Shown here one piece after another: positions 1 through 13,900 of a stretch of DNA of 64,000 nucleotides (its first letter is position 1; each line of letters begins with the position of its first letter). Under the pieces are notes generated by a model. It had not been told where the DNA came from. It did not search any database and was given only the letters and a program-made list of their open reading frames with translations. The DNA comes from Pegea sp. RAD2-039 (lineage: Eukaryota > Chordata > Thaliacea > Salpida > Salpidae). The stretch spans positions 558,001 to 622,000 of the forward strand of contig JAQGEQ010000351.1 of the NCBI GenBank assembly GCA_034620365.1, read 5' to 3'. Both the position numbers and the translations under genes were made by a program.

Positions 1-3000
1 GATATGAGACAGCATTGAGATGATAAATCATCTACTGTATCTACAGATTTCTAAAAACTTGTAGCATTTTCATGTAGTTTTTTGAAAAAAATAACAGTCC
101 ATCAGCCGAAGCTTTATAAAATAACATCATTTGTAATATAAGATGAGTTTTAGAATGATTGAAAATATCACAGAATATTTGTATAATCAGTTTACTAAGA
201 ATGTGCAAATCTGGGTAATCAAATAACTTTATATTTGTTGGAGTTATTGAACTCTCAACTTTATTGAAAGCGAACATCTGGTAAAAGTAATAGTAATAAA
301 AGTCTTATTCTAATAAAGAAATAATATGTAGCTTGAAAAACATTAGTAGAAATTGTGGTAGTCTGGTTACATAATATTTGATAACATATAAGATAAGCAG
401 TATTATCGAACATCTGATTTAAAATTAATGAAGGTTTTTGTCATCTTAACTTTATAGAATACTTAAAAGATCACAATCTCCCATACGTCCTCAGAAGCTG
501 ATCATTCAAAATTAAACCGCTCAACAACTTTAAGAATAGCCACTAGAGTAACAGCTTTTTAATAGAATAACCAAGTTTTGGAGTTCCCTTCCCGATTACA
601 TTGCTACATCAAATTATATCACATCTTTTAGAATTATGCTGAAAAGATATGGTTAAGCAGTTTACTTAACAAGTGATATATAACACTGTCAGTATTCTCA
701 CTTTCTTCTATTTTGTCATAATAAATTTTTGATTCATAATTTATATTTTATTTATGCCTCTACACTGCTCTAACTCTTTCTATATTAATTTCAAATTGTG
801 GTACTTAAAACCTTTCATTATATCTTTGTTCATAACACTTGGTTTTTGTTCGCTGTAAGTTAAATTTGTCACTCGCAACTATCCGTTGAATGAATAAATA
901 AATATATTATTGATTGTTTTTTTAAAGACATATGTTTAAAAATAAGATTATTCGTAATACTTCTCTTATTTACAATTCATCATTTTGTATTTTGAAAATA
1001 ATAAATAAATAACATCCCTGCTATAATTGAAATTTTAAAGTATTGGTGATGTTTAAAATCCCAAAGCAAAATCACTTTAGTGTCTTTGAGATGTTTATTT
1101 TTGATTTTACGTTAAACAAATTTCATTGCTGCAATCAGTGCCGTAAGACGATTATTGTACTATCTTCATCTTGTTATTTAAAGCTATTGTAGGAGTTGTT
1201 TTAAAACTATTAGAGTTTTGATAACCTCTAATAACTGGCAGATATGAAATTCAAATAATTACAAGAAGAAGAACTTTGAAGATTATGAACTGCCAAATAA
1301 AGATATCGTAGAATTGTATAGGAAGTCACCTGATGAAATATTATGTATTTAACATATTCTATCTTAAAACATTTTAGAAAAGGCATTTTTAAATCTTTAT
1401 ATGAAGTAACTTGTTCAATTATTTAAATATTTTAAAGTATTACAGACTTAAGTTTTGTTAATTTATTTTTGATTTTAATAAAATGTTGATTATTGATTAG
1501 CTCAAGATAGAAAGGAAAATGTTGTGATTTTTGTAACTATTGTATATGTATTTGATAATCTTAACTAAGGAAAATAGTCAGTTAAAAATAAATTTCAAAA
1601 GTATTTGTTAAATTACTATGTTTTTATTTTAAAGATTGTAATATTTTTTCCACTTTTTCAATTCAAAAAGTTTTATCAGAAGTTTTAAGAAATGACTGAA
1701 AGAAATTCAGAGAAATAAACCTGGCATAACAAAAGTGATTTTAAAGATTATTTTATTATATTTATGAAGCTAAATCAAAAATATAATTTCTTATTGATAT
1801 TGAGCTGTGAAAAAAATCCACAAGAAAAGATGTAAAAATTCTGCAAAAAACTTCACACTTACAAAATGAATTCAGGAAAATAGTTTGTCAGAAATTTGTT
1901 TAAATTCTTATTTATTTAGAAAAGCCAAGAATTTAACTAAAAGAATTTGTTTAATGTTTTTTCAACCAAATTTTGAAAAAAAAGATGTTTAATGCATTAA
2001 AACATTATTAAATAAATACGATTTTAAACCAAAACTAAAAAAAAGTATTATAATGGAAATAATACAACCTAAAATTGATTTTTATAAGTTTAGTAGTTTT
2101 GTTTAATAATCAAATTCAAATTACTTTTTGGTCACTTCAAGTAAAAAAAGTTCTAGATTTATACAATTTGAAAGAGTCAGTTGAAGAAGCTTATAAAGAT
2201 ACGTACAACTATATATATATTCACAAGGAAGCTAAATGAAATTTGATTTCTTGAAATTACTAGATAAGTTGACATGTTTCTCTTTCAAGAGTTTAACAAT
2301 TAACCAATCACTTCTGTCAAAATAAATCTATTAAATTGTGTCGTTGTTTGCAAGCGATCATCAAACAAGACTTTTCGTTTAGACAATTCTTCTTTCTTTG
2401 TTTGGTACTAGTTTAGAAGTTTTATAAATGAAGATGCTAGATTGATCCAACTAGGTTTCAATTGATTGAAGACCAAGTAAAATTCTAGGCAGACACAAAT
2501 AGATATTATATTTAATACACTTCCATTAAATTAAATAATTCTTCTAACCATTCTCATCTACCAGCTACAATATATTCTGTCAAACAAATATTTTCTCGGC
2601 TTTATTTTCTTCACTTGCGATTAAACTAAGGTTAACTGGTATCGTAAATAACAGTTTTATAAGTACAAGCAAACATGAAACAAAAATTCAGGGGTCTTGT
2701 TTGCTTCATGAGACTTTATCATAATAAAAAACACACCTGAATTTCCACAACAAATTATCAACTATTCTTTAGTACCTTTGAGGTCTGACTCAGGGTTGTA
2801 AGATCTACAAAGAGATTTTTTTATAAAAGTGAACTGAAGGTGTTTGTTAACTTATAAAATACGACAATAATCAAGATTGAAACAATGATCTAATGATAAA
2901 CGTTAGATTTATTGTTAAGCTAATACTTATTTGTAAATGATTATCTAATTGTAAGCTTCTAAAGGGAAAACTAATTTGCGCTAAATAAGCTTCAATATTT

Positions 3001-3451
3001 ATTTAATTTTTTTAGCAAAACTGTTTTTTAAATATTATCATTTACACAGCCAAATATGGGTCGTTTAGATTAAAGTTTACTTTTGCAAGACTAATTTCCC
3101 TAAAATAGTTCAAATAAATCGATTTTTAAGAACACATAGCAAAAAATGTACAAAGAAAATTTTATTCATATAGAATAAACACAAAGTCAAACGTGAAAGT
3201 GTGAAAAGCTCTTTTTTATAAAAGAAATCAATTTAAAAAATGAAATATTTAAGATATCAAATGGCGATGATAAGATTGAAAACAATTTTAACAAGAAATG
3301 TATTACAGTTAAGATTTTGACAACTTAAAGAATAAAGTTCAACATCGAAATATTATCCCTTCAAAACAGAAAATTATAATTACAAAATACAACTTACAGT
3401 TTTATGATAACTTATAAATTGCTTATCAAATAGATAAAAGAAAAAAAATGT
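1..3451. other. AT-rich non-coding stretch at the left edge
   Basis: This stretch lies downstream of the F-box gene. Apart from a possible terminal exon at 41-277 I see no coding signal. Stops are frequent in all frames, with long A and T runs and no obvious tandem or inverted repeat of size. It probably holds the F-box gene's 3' untranslated region next to position 3451 and intergenic DNA. Confidence 0.5.
41..277 (-). CDS. possible terminal exon of an unrecognised gene
   Basis: A 78-codon open run on the minus strand begins right after a good acceptor (a pyrimidine-rich tract ending in CAG just above position 277) and ends at a stop. The predicted segment is helical and hydrophobic-amphipathic, resembling a helical-repeat scaffold, but I recognise no family. 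No convincing upstream exon was found within the next few hundred bases. It could be a chance ORF, since AT-rich DNA throws up runs of this length. The next bases to the left, running off the window, are also open in one frame, so an alternative exon there cannot be excluded. Confidence 0.2.
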   Translation of the reverse strand: MFAFNKVESSITPTNIKLFDYPDLHILSKLIIQIFCDIFNHSKTHLILQMMLFYKASADGLLFFSKNYMKMLQVFRNL

Positions 3452-6400
3452 TCAAAATAAACTGATCAATTTTATTGGGCTGATCTGTTCGACTTCATGA
3501 GGAAGATCCCGGATGCAAGGATGTCCTCCTTCCTAAAAAAGTTATTTTGTATACAATAACTGAATAACGAATTTTAAATGAAATTGAAGTTAGTTACTTT
3601 GTTAACTCCTTATACAAAAGCTTAAATATTTAATAACTTTTCTCGTTCAATATTTTGGTGAGTTTATTTTATATATATGTGATAGTACTAACTTCCCAAA
3701 ATAAGATGCTACAGCATCTGCAAAGTAGTAATCCATTGTGATAATCTCGCTCGACAGGCTGAAAGATACTAAAAATACAAAATATACTTTAAAAGACAAA
3801 ATCTCCATTGCAAGTACACCTATATTAACTTTTTTTATTAAGAAATATAAGAGATTTGTTGTCATTTTTAAAGTTGAAATTATTTTTGGCTTTTTGTTTC
3901 AATTTCAAAATAAATATCAGATCAACACCAACATCAATCATACAACATTTACAAAGTACCAAATAAAACAAGATTGTTTTTTTGCATCATTATAAGATTA
4001 AAAATTAGAACAAAATTCTTTTTGTTATTTTAAACTGACCTCTTTAAAGCAAAATAAATAACTTTCCATTTTCTTTGGATGTAGTCAGTGGTAGATACAT
4101 CTTTAAGCTCTCCTGATTCAATTTTTGATCTTACATCTTTTATTTGGTTCTACAGCAACGACACATATTTTAATAAATCCAAAATTAAGTTAAAAACTTT
4201 AACTCGATTAAATTCATAAACAGAATATTTTTAACTGATTTTAAAAAGCATTAGTCACGTGATAAGCTGTTTTACTTCAGCAACTGTCTACTGAAAGAGT
4301 AGCTAAGGAGCTTACCTCAGTAAAGTTGACTCGGCATAAGCTCTCCCAAGTAGAATTCAGTTGACAGACATGATTGAAAGACATGCTGACCTGTGAGAGG
4401 CTGATGACGTCATCCTCGTGTGTCAGACTCATAGCGATTTTATGTTGTAACTCAACAGGCAGATCAGAAAGAGTCAATCCGAAATCAACTCTCTGAAAAA
4501 TTTGGAAACTTTCAAAAGAGTGAAATGGTAAGATGCTAATTTCTATTTACTCTTGGTACTTGTATTTGATTTAAAGTCTTCTGCCAATGGCGGACACGGG
4601 CCACATTTTGAAGCCAAATCACTTTTGAGCTGAACAGTTGGTCACGTGACTGGCGCTGTAGTGACGTCATGAGGCAATTCAGCAACTCACGCATCGCGCG
4701 AATCTCGAGTGCAGTTGCAAGAACTGGAAATAAATGAAGCAATCTGATTGGCTGATCAAAAGGGGTGCGCCAATTATGATTAACGATTTTTCTTTGAAAA
4801 ATAGAAGCTTAAATAACAATAAAAAGATCAAAAATGATTTAAGTGAAGTGAAATATGAGATTTTGTAAAAAATAATTTAATAAAAGGAAAGTTTTTGAGT
4901 CAAATAATTTGATTTTCGAAATATGGTTTAAAACCTTCATAAGTAATATAATTTTGACAGTAAGATAAGTTGCTGGTAACAGAAAAAAAATTCGAGAGAA
5001 AACCACATTCGTTAAAAACCACGTGTCCACGTGACTTGAAGCATATGTTTTTATTTTCATTCATTAGTTCAGTGAAACGCTAGTAACTTAGATGACTCAT
5101 CACTTCAAGTTTCATTCATATATATTTATCAATAGTAAAAGAAACCAATCAGAAAAAACAAACTTTTTAGATTTTATTTAACCTACAATGAAAAAAATTA
5201 AGTTTTTTTTACCATGTTCTAAACATTTTTCAATCAAATCAAACAAATGACAAAGAGCACTCCCACTGAGGCTAGTAAGTCGATGAAAGACCAAAATCTC
5301 AACTACTCTGAGAACATAACGAAATCTGATTTCATTTATAGTAGCAGTCGCGAAGTTAAGTCTTCGAATCAGTTCCCCAATAGTAGTGTACCCATGAATC
5401 TGAAGAAGTATCTTAAATTTTATAAAATTTAAAAACAAAGATTAGTAATAAAAATTTTCATCTTCAATTTCTTTGAAGTAAAAATCAACGATCATCATCA
5501 CCTCTTTACTTCCTCTGCTTCCTATTTGTATCCAATTCGTATTTTCTTTCACGCTGCTTTTAGAATCTATAATAGAGATGAATTTGAAATCAATTGCAAA
5601 TTTTAGCAAAAACATGTTTTGTAACTTCTTAAGTTGTTGTGTATTAGATGTCTAATTATAAAGCTGATGTAGTATTTTCTAAAATCATTTCATAAAAATA
5701 AGTTTATGATTGAAATTAGAAATTAGTTTTATAAAGAACCCTTTTGTTGGCGTTTTTCATTTGTTTACAGAAATTGTTGATATTTTTCTATCAACTTGTC
5801 TAAAATTAAATCTTCTAATTTCAGTGGAGTATTTTTTAGAAAACTGAATTTTTGATTTCAATTCTTTTAATAAAAATTGCTGATGATTTTATAGAAATAT
5901 TTTTTTAATGTCTTTTAGAAAAAGTTTGAAATATTTGCAAATGAAGGACTGAGGATAAATAAACAACCTGGAGCTGCCGTCAAAGTTGTGTACGAGTTTC
6001 GGTGCTTTTTATCCAAAACCTCTTGTAAATAAGCTCCTAACAACTTCTTAACTTCATTTCTAAAAAAATAATCAGTTTAAAGAATTAAAGAAAAATTATT
6101 TTTAAATAAGTTTCTTCAGATTTTCATCTTGGTAAAAACTTTTTAAACAAACATCGCAAAAGTTTGATTAACTGGAATTTAAGTAGATGTTATGAAATCA
6201 AGTTCAATTATCGAAACTTTAAGTACTAAATTGGCTTTTGTAAGTTTTGACTTTTTACGTTTACAGAAGCAATCAAAAAACAAAATGTTTAGCGCTAAAC
6301 GAAATGTCCAATTAACTAAATGGTATTTTTTACTTTTTTATTTAAGAACAATTTCATCTGCAGTAATAAAAGTTGAAAAAAAAAATTAAAAAATCAATTT

Positions 6401-7152
6401 TCGAACAAAGAAATTAATTACAAAGAGATTAAATTTCAGTTTTATGATTACTGAAGGAAATTCCAACACAACTGAGAAAATATGTTTTGTTCCATTACCA
6501 AGAATTAAACATAAGATTAAAATTATATAAAACTAAACTTCTTAACCCAACATTAACAATTCATAAAGCTTAAATCGATAAAGAAACTTTATTTTATGCA
6601 AACAATCGACTAATGACGTCATTGTGAATTAATTTATCATTTCGATAATTTTTTTCTTTAAATGACGTAAATTATCTTCTTAACCATAAAGTTGAACGAA
6701 AAATCAATACTTTAAGTAAAAAGTTGGTAAATTAGAAAGCTTTTAGAGCTTTTAAATCAACTAAAATAATTATTTTGTTATGATCTTAAAAACATGTTTA
6801 CATAAATTCATTGAAATTCGATGTCTTGCAAAGTTACTTAAAAATAAAAGATTTATAAAGATTAGGTTTAATAAACAAATAATAAAATTTGAAAAAAGCT
6901 GAAATAACAACTTTTGAAGATCTTGTAAAAAAACTAAAAGATTAACTTTATAAGTTACTGTTTCAAACTAGAAAAAAAAGTTTAGTTAAGAAAATACTTT
7001 ACTTATAGTGACAATAAATATAAAAGTCAAACCAACTTTGGTAAGGCTTCCAGTATAACTTTATTAGCGTCAAAGTTGTTCCAACCACTAGAAGTATTGG
7101 ACTTTTTCCAGTTGAATCCTGGTCCTCTTGGGTCTCTTCCTATGAATGGCAT
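3452..7152 (-). CDS. FBXO25: F-box only protein 25/32-like (atrogin-related) ubiquitin ligase subunit
   Basis: This is a substrate-recognition subunit of an SCF (SKP1-CUL1-F-box) ubiquitin ligase. Nine exons, read from the right: 7152-7037, 6059-5968, 5566-5502, 5399-5213, 4723-4551, 4492-4316, 4149-4040, 3768-3693, 3532-3452. They join in phase to give 358 residues; vertebrate FBXO32 and FBXO25 have about 355-367. The start is the ATG of MPFIGRDPRGPG, matching the conserved MPFLGQDWRSPG N-terminus. Other family signatures are HGYTTIGEL and LTSLSG in exon 4, an F-box from about residue 218 beginning TLSDLPVELQ, then YFALK, CRCCSILFW and the C-terminal GHPC. TLSDLP and CSILFW resemble FBXO25 more than FBXO32, so it may be the single pre-duplication gene. 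No nuclear localisation signal could be assigned. Vertebrate FBXO32 drives muscle protein turnover; that role here is unproven. Confidence 0.93.
4662..4669. promoter_or_regulatory. perfect CRE octamer (TGACGTCA) inside an F-box gene exon
   Basis: This is a full palindromic CREB/ATF-type site. It lies within coding exon 5 of the F-box gene, so it may simply reflect codons. It is listed because another perfect copy sits in intron 1 of the same gene. Confidence 0.15.
6614..6621. promoter_or_regulatory. perfect CRE octamer (TGACGTCA) in intron 1 of the F-box gene
   Basis: This palindromic CREB/ATF consensus lies in the first intron (6060-7036), a common place for intronic enhancers. The surrounding DNA is strongly AT-rich, which makes the site stand out. 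Function is inferred from the motif only. Confidence 0.2.
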
Positions 7153-9403
7153 TTTTGTGGTTCAAATAATTTGTAAACAACAATTTAGAATGAATTTTTA
7201 TACTGTAAAAAGTGAAAAAAAAACTTTGATGTTTAAATAATTTACAAGATGCAACAAAAAATATATTAAAAGTGTGTAAACTGAAGTTTCCAGTTCTAAT
7301 TTCTTCACTATACTGTTGTAGAAGCTTCACAAAGTTAAACTTAATGAATTATTTATAGTTTTCAGACTGAACTTGTTGCCACACATTCATAACTTGTAGA
7401 ATTTTATTTCGTAATAAAGATAACCGTGAAAAAAGTTTAGTGAAAATATTAAGCAACTTTCCTAACTGTAAACTTAAACCCATATCAGCTCGATCTAACT
7501 TCAAACTGATGTTTTCAACGATTTTTCTAAATATATTCATCTTGTGTTTACCATCATGAGTCTGGCACGTGACATCTGCTACTAACAATCAGCTGCTCAG
7601 TTCCGCTTGAGTGATTACAGCCTAGTTCTCTTTTTTTGCTTTATTTACTCGGTGGTTTTTAGATTAGAAAGTTCTTGTAAACTTATTAAAATTCTACAAG
7701 CCCAGCTGCAAATGTTCTCACTAACTTTTTACATTAAATTACAGATTCAAAAGTTAAAATTGAAAAAAATTTCAAAGACAAGTTTATAAATAAGTTTGAT
7801 TAAAAAATTTTTTTAAATGCTGAAAAACCTACTTAAAATATTGCTTGAAAAATTAAAATTTTGTCATATAACTTTCCATTTATTACTTAGTTTGTAGTAC
7901 TAGTATTAGATTGAAGATTTTCTAAACATAGCCTAAGCAACTTTTCTTGTCAAAATGAAAACTTTCTGAGTATACTCATAACAAATGTGATACAAAACAT
8001 AAATGACAAAATTATTCCAATTCAAGTTACCTTTGACAAGCGGTTAAACCTTTAAATCTAGAATCCATATTTCAAATTATTTTGGTCATAAATTTAATTT
8101 TATTTCTGCTTCCTAATAGAATTATATATCAGAATTATTTGATAGGTTCTGTCTATTAAAGTAGTTCTTTTGATAAGTTGTTGCTACAACTTCAGGATTA
8201 CAAACATGTCCCACCAAAATATTTTGGACAAACAACTTTATTCTATTATAAAAAAAAGTAAATAAAAACTAATTTGAAATTATCAAATTCTTTACTGAAG
8301 AAACCTGGACAAATTAATTCTACAAAAAAAAATCTTGCATTTGGTACCAGCTTTTATAAAGTCTCTGGATTCCAACAGTGCAGAAAAGTCCTTAATTTTA
8401 CAATAACCCTTTTTTCAAATTTCTACTTATGTGGTAGTAAGTGAACTTTTAGTATGCAGATGTAATATATAGATCAATATATTAATATCTTTTCATAAAA
8501 TTAGTTATCATTAGTTACTTGAATGAGCGGAATTACTAATAATTTATTCACCTTATAATTGAAAAACAGATTATTCATCGATTAAAAATTAATGAATAAA
8601 CTCGTTAAGAAGAAGATGGGTAATGTTCAAGAAGCGGCGATGTCAACTTAAAAGTTTTTTATACATCAATTACTTCTCATGAAATTTCAATAATTTTAAC
8701 AAAAATTTATAATTTGGAAGAAATTAGTAAAAACAATTCTTTTAATGTTTTCAAATCAGCTTTAATTTATGCAGTTGTTAGCTAAAATAAAAATATGTTT
8801 TTGTTTTATTTGGAATATATTGAAATTTACTTTTAGTTTTCTTCTTCAGAAATTTGTCTTGAACTGAAGATTTGTAAAAGAAGCAGATATAGTTTGGCAC
8901 AGATTCAAAACAAAAATATGTTTCTAAGTGTTTTGTAGCTTATGAGAAAATCATAAAATATTTTATTAAATAATTTCAAGAAATGTCGAAAAAAAATTGA
9001 ATTTCATTCATATTAAAAAAAGTTGTTAAAATGTTTGTCTTCAATTTTCAATCAAGCTTTTTAATTTCTTCCTTTTTCAGCCTAAAATAGCAACTTTATT
9101 ATTTACGAGCTTATTTCATAACATTTTATTTAGTTTGTTGACTTTTTTCGTTTTCAGCTTTCATAAAATAAAAGATTTTAAATTTTTTACAATAACAAAG
9201 TTTAGATCAAAACAAAATGTTTATATCTTCAAATTTTCAAAAAAGCCTTCTACCTTCTACCATCTAATTGCAAGCAACTAACTGAAGCTTCAAAGCAAAA
9301 CACTGGTATTATTATATAGGTTATTAATCAAAATCTGCTTGAAATTGAATTGCTTAAACAGTTCAACTTGTTTCAAATATCTTTTTATTACAATTTTATT
9401 ATA

Positions 9404-9428
9404 ATTATTATTATTATTATTATTATTA
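9404..9428. repeat. (ATT)n microsatellite
   Basis: About eight uninterrupted ATT units, flanked by interrupted TTATAA-type sequence. Confidence 0.85.
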
Positions 9429-10436
9429 CATTTTTTATTATAATATCTGTACAAGCTTCAATTGATTCTTTTTATTTGATTTATTTATGATTTGTAAAAA
9501 TCTAGTGATTTGATTTCTCTTACTTGGTTTAACTTTCCATTTTATAAGCAAAAATGATTAAAATTTACAAGCTCAAATCTTGAAGAACGGATATCAGAAT
9601 AATTGAACAATAAAAAACTAACAATTCTGCCATATATAAGGAACCTATCAAAAACAATACAAATTTATTAACCAAAGTAGTTGGAGAAATATTACTTTTG
9701 AAAAGTAAACACTCTATCAGTCTTTCAGTTTCTATATTTTGTTGTCAAAGTTGCTAAAAAGAATAGTTGATCTTATACCATCACATTATAATTTATTTCG
9801 CTAAATTAGTCAAAGAAAATTTAAGAACTTTGTGCTTTACTACTGAAAGAGTTCTGTTAATTGCTAAACATTACACTTGTTCTACAATAGTCAAAAATAT
9901 TTTATAGAAATTTGCAGCCGTTTGTAGAATTTTTCAAACTATAGTCTCTCACAGAATTAAAACGACGATCGCTGTTGTGATGGCCGAAAAATTTATCAAA
10001 TATCTTGATTAAAAGTTTATACAAAACGAAGTGAAATATTTACATTTAAACTTATTACATGCTAGTGCTAAGAGTTTTAAAATATCTTTAACTACAAAAC
10101 TTTCAACTTAATTGAAAAAATTGATTAATTCAGATTAGAAAATCTATTAAGATGTTTTCAAACTAATAATAACAAGCTCAACTGAATTTGATGAATTCAT
10201 TTGACACTTAAAGAAGTCAAAGATAAAAAAATTAAATACCTTACCTCAAAAAAATGAAAACTTATTTTTCTATCACTTCTTCTACCTTCAAATTAAACTT
10301 AAAGAAAATTTATTTATTTTTAAAAAGAAGTTAAGAAGTTAAGCTCGATGAATTTTTCAATAGTTTAAAATCATAAATATTTTTAGTTTTAGTTCCGCAA
10401 GGTTGTGTTTGAGAGTAGGCAATTCTATGATGCTAA

Positions 10437-10445
10437 TCAAGGTCA
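10437..10445 (+). promoter_or_regulatory. TCAAGGTCA extended nuclear-receptor half site
   Basis: The nine bases match the consensus bound by monomeric FTZ-F1/SF-1 and ERR-type receptors. The site lies in non-coding DNA about 3.3 kb upstream of the F-box gene. Only the motif supports it. Confidence 0.15.
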
Positions 10446-10859
10446 CAAGCAGTTGAAGATTATAAATAGTTATTTGTTACTAAACTAAACTTTCATATAA
10501 TTAAATATAATAGTTTAAGAATTAACTATTAAATAAATACTGAAAAAATACTTAATAAAAAGTTTAATTTTTTGATTTCTTTTTGATTTAATATTTAAAA
10601 TATTTTGAACTGATATAACTTTTGATTTTACAATGCAATTTTTTATGACGAAATAAATCGATTTTTGTGATTTCTTACAAAAGAATCATCCTGTAATCTA
10701 GTTTCTATCTAATTATGGAAATCTTAAACCAGCATCCTACAAGCTTTTGTTACTTTGAACATGTCCTACGTCTCCAGAGGTTGTAAGCCTTGACTTAAAT
10801 AATCAATAATATTAATAAGCCATAAGATTAATTGTTACTGAGTATTTGAAGCCTCTTAC

Positions 10860-10918
10860 ATCATTCTGAGACCCTTCAGTAGGTTCACATTCAGGGTTGT
10901 GATGATTGCCCAATTTCA
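10860..10918 (-). CDS. candidate 59-nt exon of an unknown gene
   Basis: On the minus strand a strong acceptor (GTTTTCATTCAG) is followed by 59 GC-richer bases, then a strong donor (AATGAT/GTAAGA). One frame is open through the whole piece and reads HHNPECEPTEGSQND near its end, an unusually polar and varied peptide for this AT-rich background. No partner exon was identified, so it is either one micro-exon of a gene with long introns, or chance. Confidence 0.18.
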
Positions 10919-13900
10919 CTGAATGAAAACTTTACCATTTACTTCATTAGATGATTTATAAAAGTTTCAAAAAGCAGAAAAAATTAAATAACTAAATTTA
11001 TAAAATACACAACTCTAATTTTCACAAGTTTTCTTTTTCATTTGATTTAATATTTTTGAAAGCAACGAATAATGTCAAATTGCTAGATAATGTTATCTTT
11101 GGCTCTGTTGTGTAAAAACCATGTGTAGAAAATGATTAAGAACAGGGCATCCGGACGATTCTAAGTAGTTTGAATTATTCAAGCGAAGGAGAATAATTAG
11201 CTAATTAATTTTTCTTCTTTTGTGCTTCCTTTTTGTAGCATGTCCAAATTACATTACTAAAGAGCGCTCTCTAGTTTTCACCATTTGTAATTTAAACAGT
11301 TTTGCCATCTAAAACCCAGCAACAAAAATAAGTTCACTTTTATATTGAATTTTTTATATTTTTGTGTCAAAGAGTAACCTAAAATAAATAGCATCAAAAA
11401 ATATCATTTAGAATAAACTATTTTCTGTCTTATAAGAAGTATTTATGGTAAAATTATTGATTTTAGTTAGTCATTTTATTCAATTAATTTATAGTAGGTC
11501 ACAATAACTTACTTATAAGTCTTTTTCTTAGATACCCAAAGTTTTTTTCTTATTTGAAATTCAATATATATCTAACTTGTACTTTCATCACTGAAACTTT
11601 TATAACATAAAATTTCAAGTTGTTTTTGATAGAAATTTGATTTTTAGTTTAAATTTTATACTTTTGTTACTTAAAAGTAGTCTAAATAAAATCGAAAATA
11701 AAATTTACAAAAAGATTCAATCTAAAATATCAGCAAAAAGTAAACAGTTTTCAGTTTTGCTACTTAAACTTGTAATAATATTCAGTATGCTTCGTATAAT
11801 TGTAAAGTAATTGTATTAATTGTAGAGTTTTGAAGTTATAGTCTCGACAAATCGTCAAAGATGTTTGACTAAATTAAGTGTTTGATATTTAGAATATTAC
11901 TCAACTATAAGATTTTAACTTTGAATTACTTTGAATATCACAAACAAAACTATAAGTAAGTCAGTAAATAAGACAAACCAAACTGTTTTTAATTAATTAA
12001 TTAACTAATGGTTTCTACTATTTAAAAAATATTAATTTTTCATACACTAATATATTTAAAATAGTAATGCTTTTACGTTCCAAATTATTCAAATGACCTT
12101 AAGAATGAACTCACGTCATAACTAGTTAATCATGGTAACAAATTGACCAAATGACTAATCACAAAAGCTTACACTGATCATTTTTCGATTTAAGAAGCTT
12201 TGAAAATAGAATAATATTTTTGTAATTTGTATTTTTGGGATTTGACTTCTTTTAGCAATTTTTAATTAAAAACATTTACAAGATTACACCACTTCAAATA
12301 GAGTGATAGATTCAATCAGAAAACCACTTAACTTCTATCAGTAATTATAAATATTCAAAAAAGTATTCCTTTAGAAATTTAGAGATAAAAATGTTTTAGT
12401 GTTTTTTAGTTTAAGTAAATTTCTTTTATGAAATTTCATTTTTCTGTTAAAACTAAATTATTAGGAAGATAGTTGGAGCAGTATCTTGTGTTTTTCATTA
12501 AAATATATTTTATTAGAATATTTAAAACTATTTTCAATTAGAAATATGAAATCTGATTCTGATATTCAAGAAATATTTATAACTTTTAAATTTTTCTTAT
12601 CCATTTATTAATGGCTAGTTATATGTTTAGCTGCAGTTATAGAATTTTCAAATGGTTCAAAAAGTGAAAAGAAACTCTAAATTCAGTGAACTTAAGCAAC
12701 AAAGCATTCTAGATTGTTATAAGAATTGAACTGGATTTTTCTCTTTGAAAAGTAGCTTGTAGTAATGCAGGTTTAGCAAAACTCTACAAATTTTAAAAAG
12801 GCTGATAAAGTTAAACATCAATTTTAATTAAAAAGAGAAACATTATTGGAACACTTGCTTTAAAATCATTTATTGTTCTAATGGAGACAAATTATTACAG
12901 CTAAAACAACTGACAAATATAAATTCAGGGAAAAAACAAGTCTGTTCTAATTAGTTCTGTAAATAACTCCAAATTTCCAATTTTAAAATTTATTTTAACT
13001 TATGATCAATTATTTGGTTAAATCAACTATTTTAATTAAAGTAGTCAAATATAAAACTGTTAAAAGTCAAACCCATATGATCTTGATGTGAAAACCATTT
13101 GAACGAAACCATTTGAAATTGGTAAATAAAGAATCTGAGTTGACATTTGTTTTTTTCTAACTGAATTAAAAAATAAAAACGTACAAGTTAAAAATAGAAG
13201 ATAGTTATATACTTTTTGGTTCAATTAATGTTTTTTTATTAGTTCCTAATTTATATTAAGATTATATTTATTTATCATCAAATTTTCCTGCATTATAAAA
13301 ACGCCTTTCTAGATAGATATGAAATCCTGATGAAGTCCTCAACATTTTTATGTTAAAATGCTATACAGTATGAAATAGTTTCACTTGAAGTTAGATTTAA
13401 TGATCATTAGCATAAGCTTATAATTTGTTTTTTTAATGATAAGTAAACTTTTGCGACTTTATAAATATTTAATAATTTGAACCAATTTTAAACATTCTGT
13501 TGTTAGTTCTAAAAATAGTAACAAATTTATTTTTCATCCACTTGCTAAATTCTAGTAAACAACTGAATCAAGCACAACAGTAATTAAATAGCTATTGACA
13601 AAATAATAATAATCGTTCTAAAAGAAATCAAATTGATGAGGTTTCTTTCAGGAAGATTCTAAGTATATTTTATAAATCCTTTAACTTATAGTTTTGATTG
13701 CAACCCATCCAGAGTACAACAGATTGAATAAAGGAACTTATTTTTCGTTTTTTATCAAAGAACTCACTTGGAAGATAACAAGTAAAAGGATTACAGCTAC
13801 TGTCGGATTTGTAATAAATCTGAAATTTTGCTTAAAACTTTTATAGGGTATTTGGAGAAAATGAATCTTCATAAATTATTACTAACATTGATTTCCTAAG

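Noticed and set aside
3738-3995. 85-codon plus-strand frame
   Set aside because: It overlaps an F-box gene exon on the other strand and is AT-rich noise beyond it.
10860-10918. Kringle-domain exon suggested by the NPE word
   Set aside because: The cysteine and tryptophan pattern of a kringle is absent.
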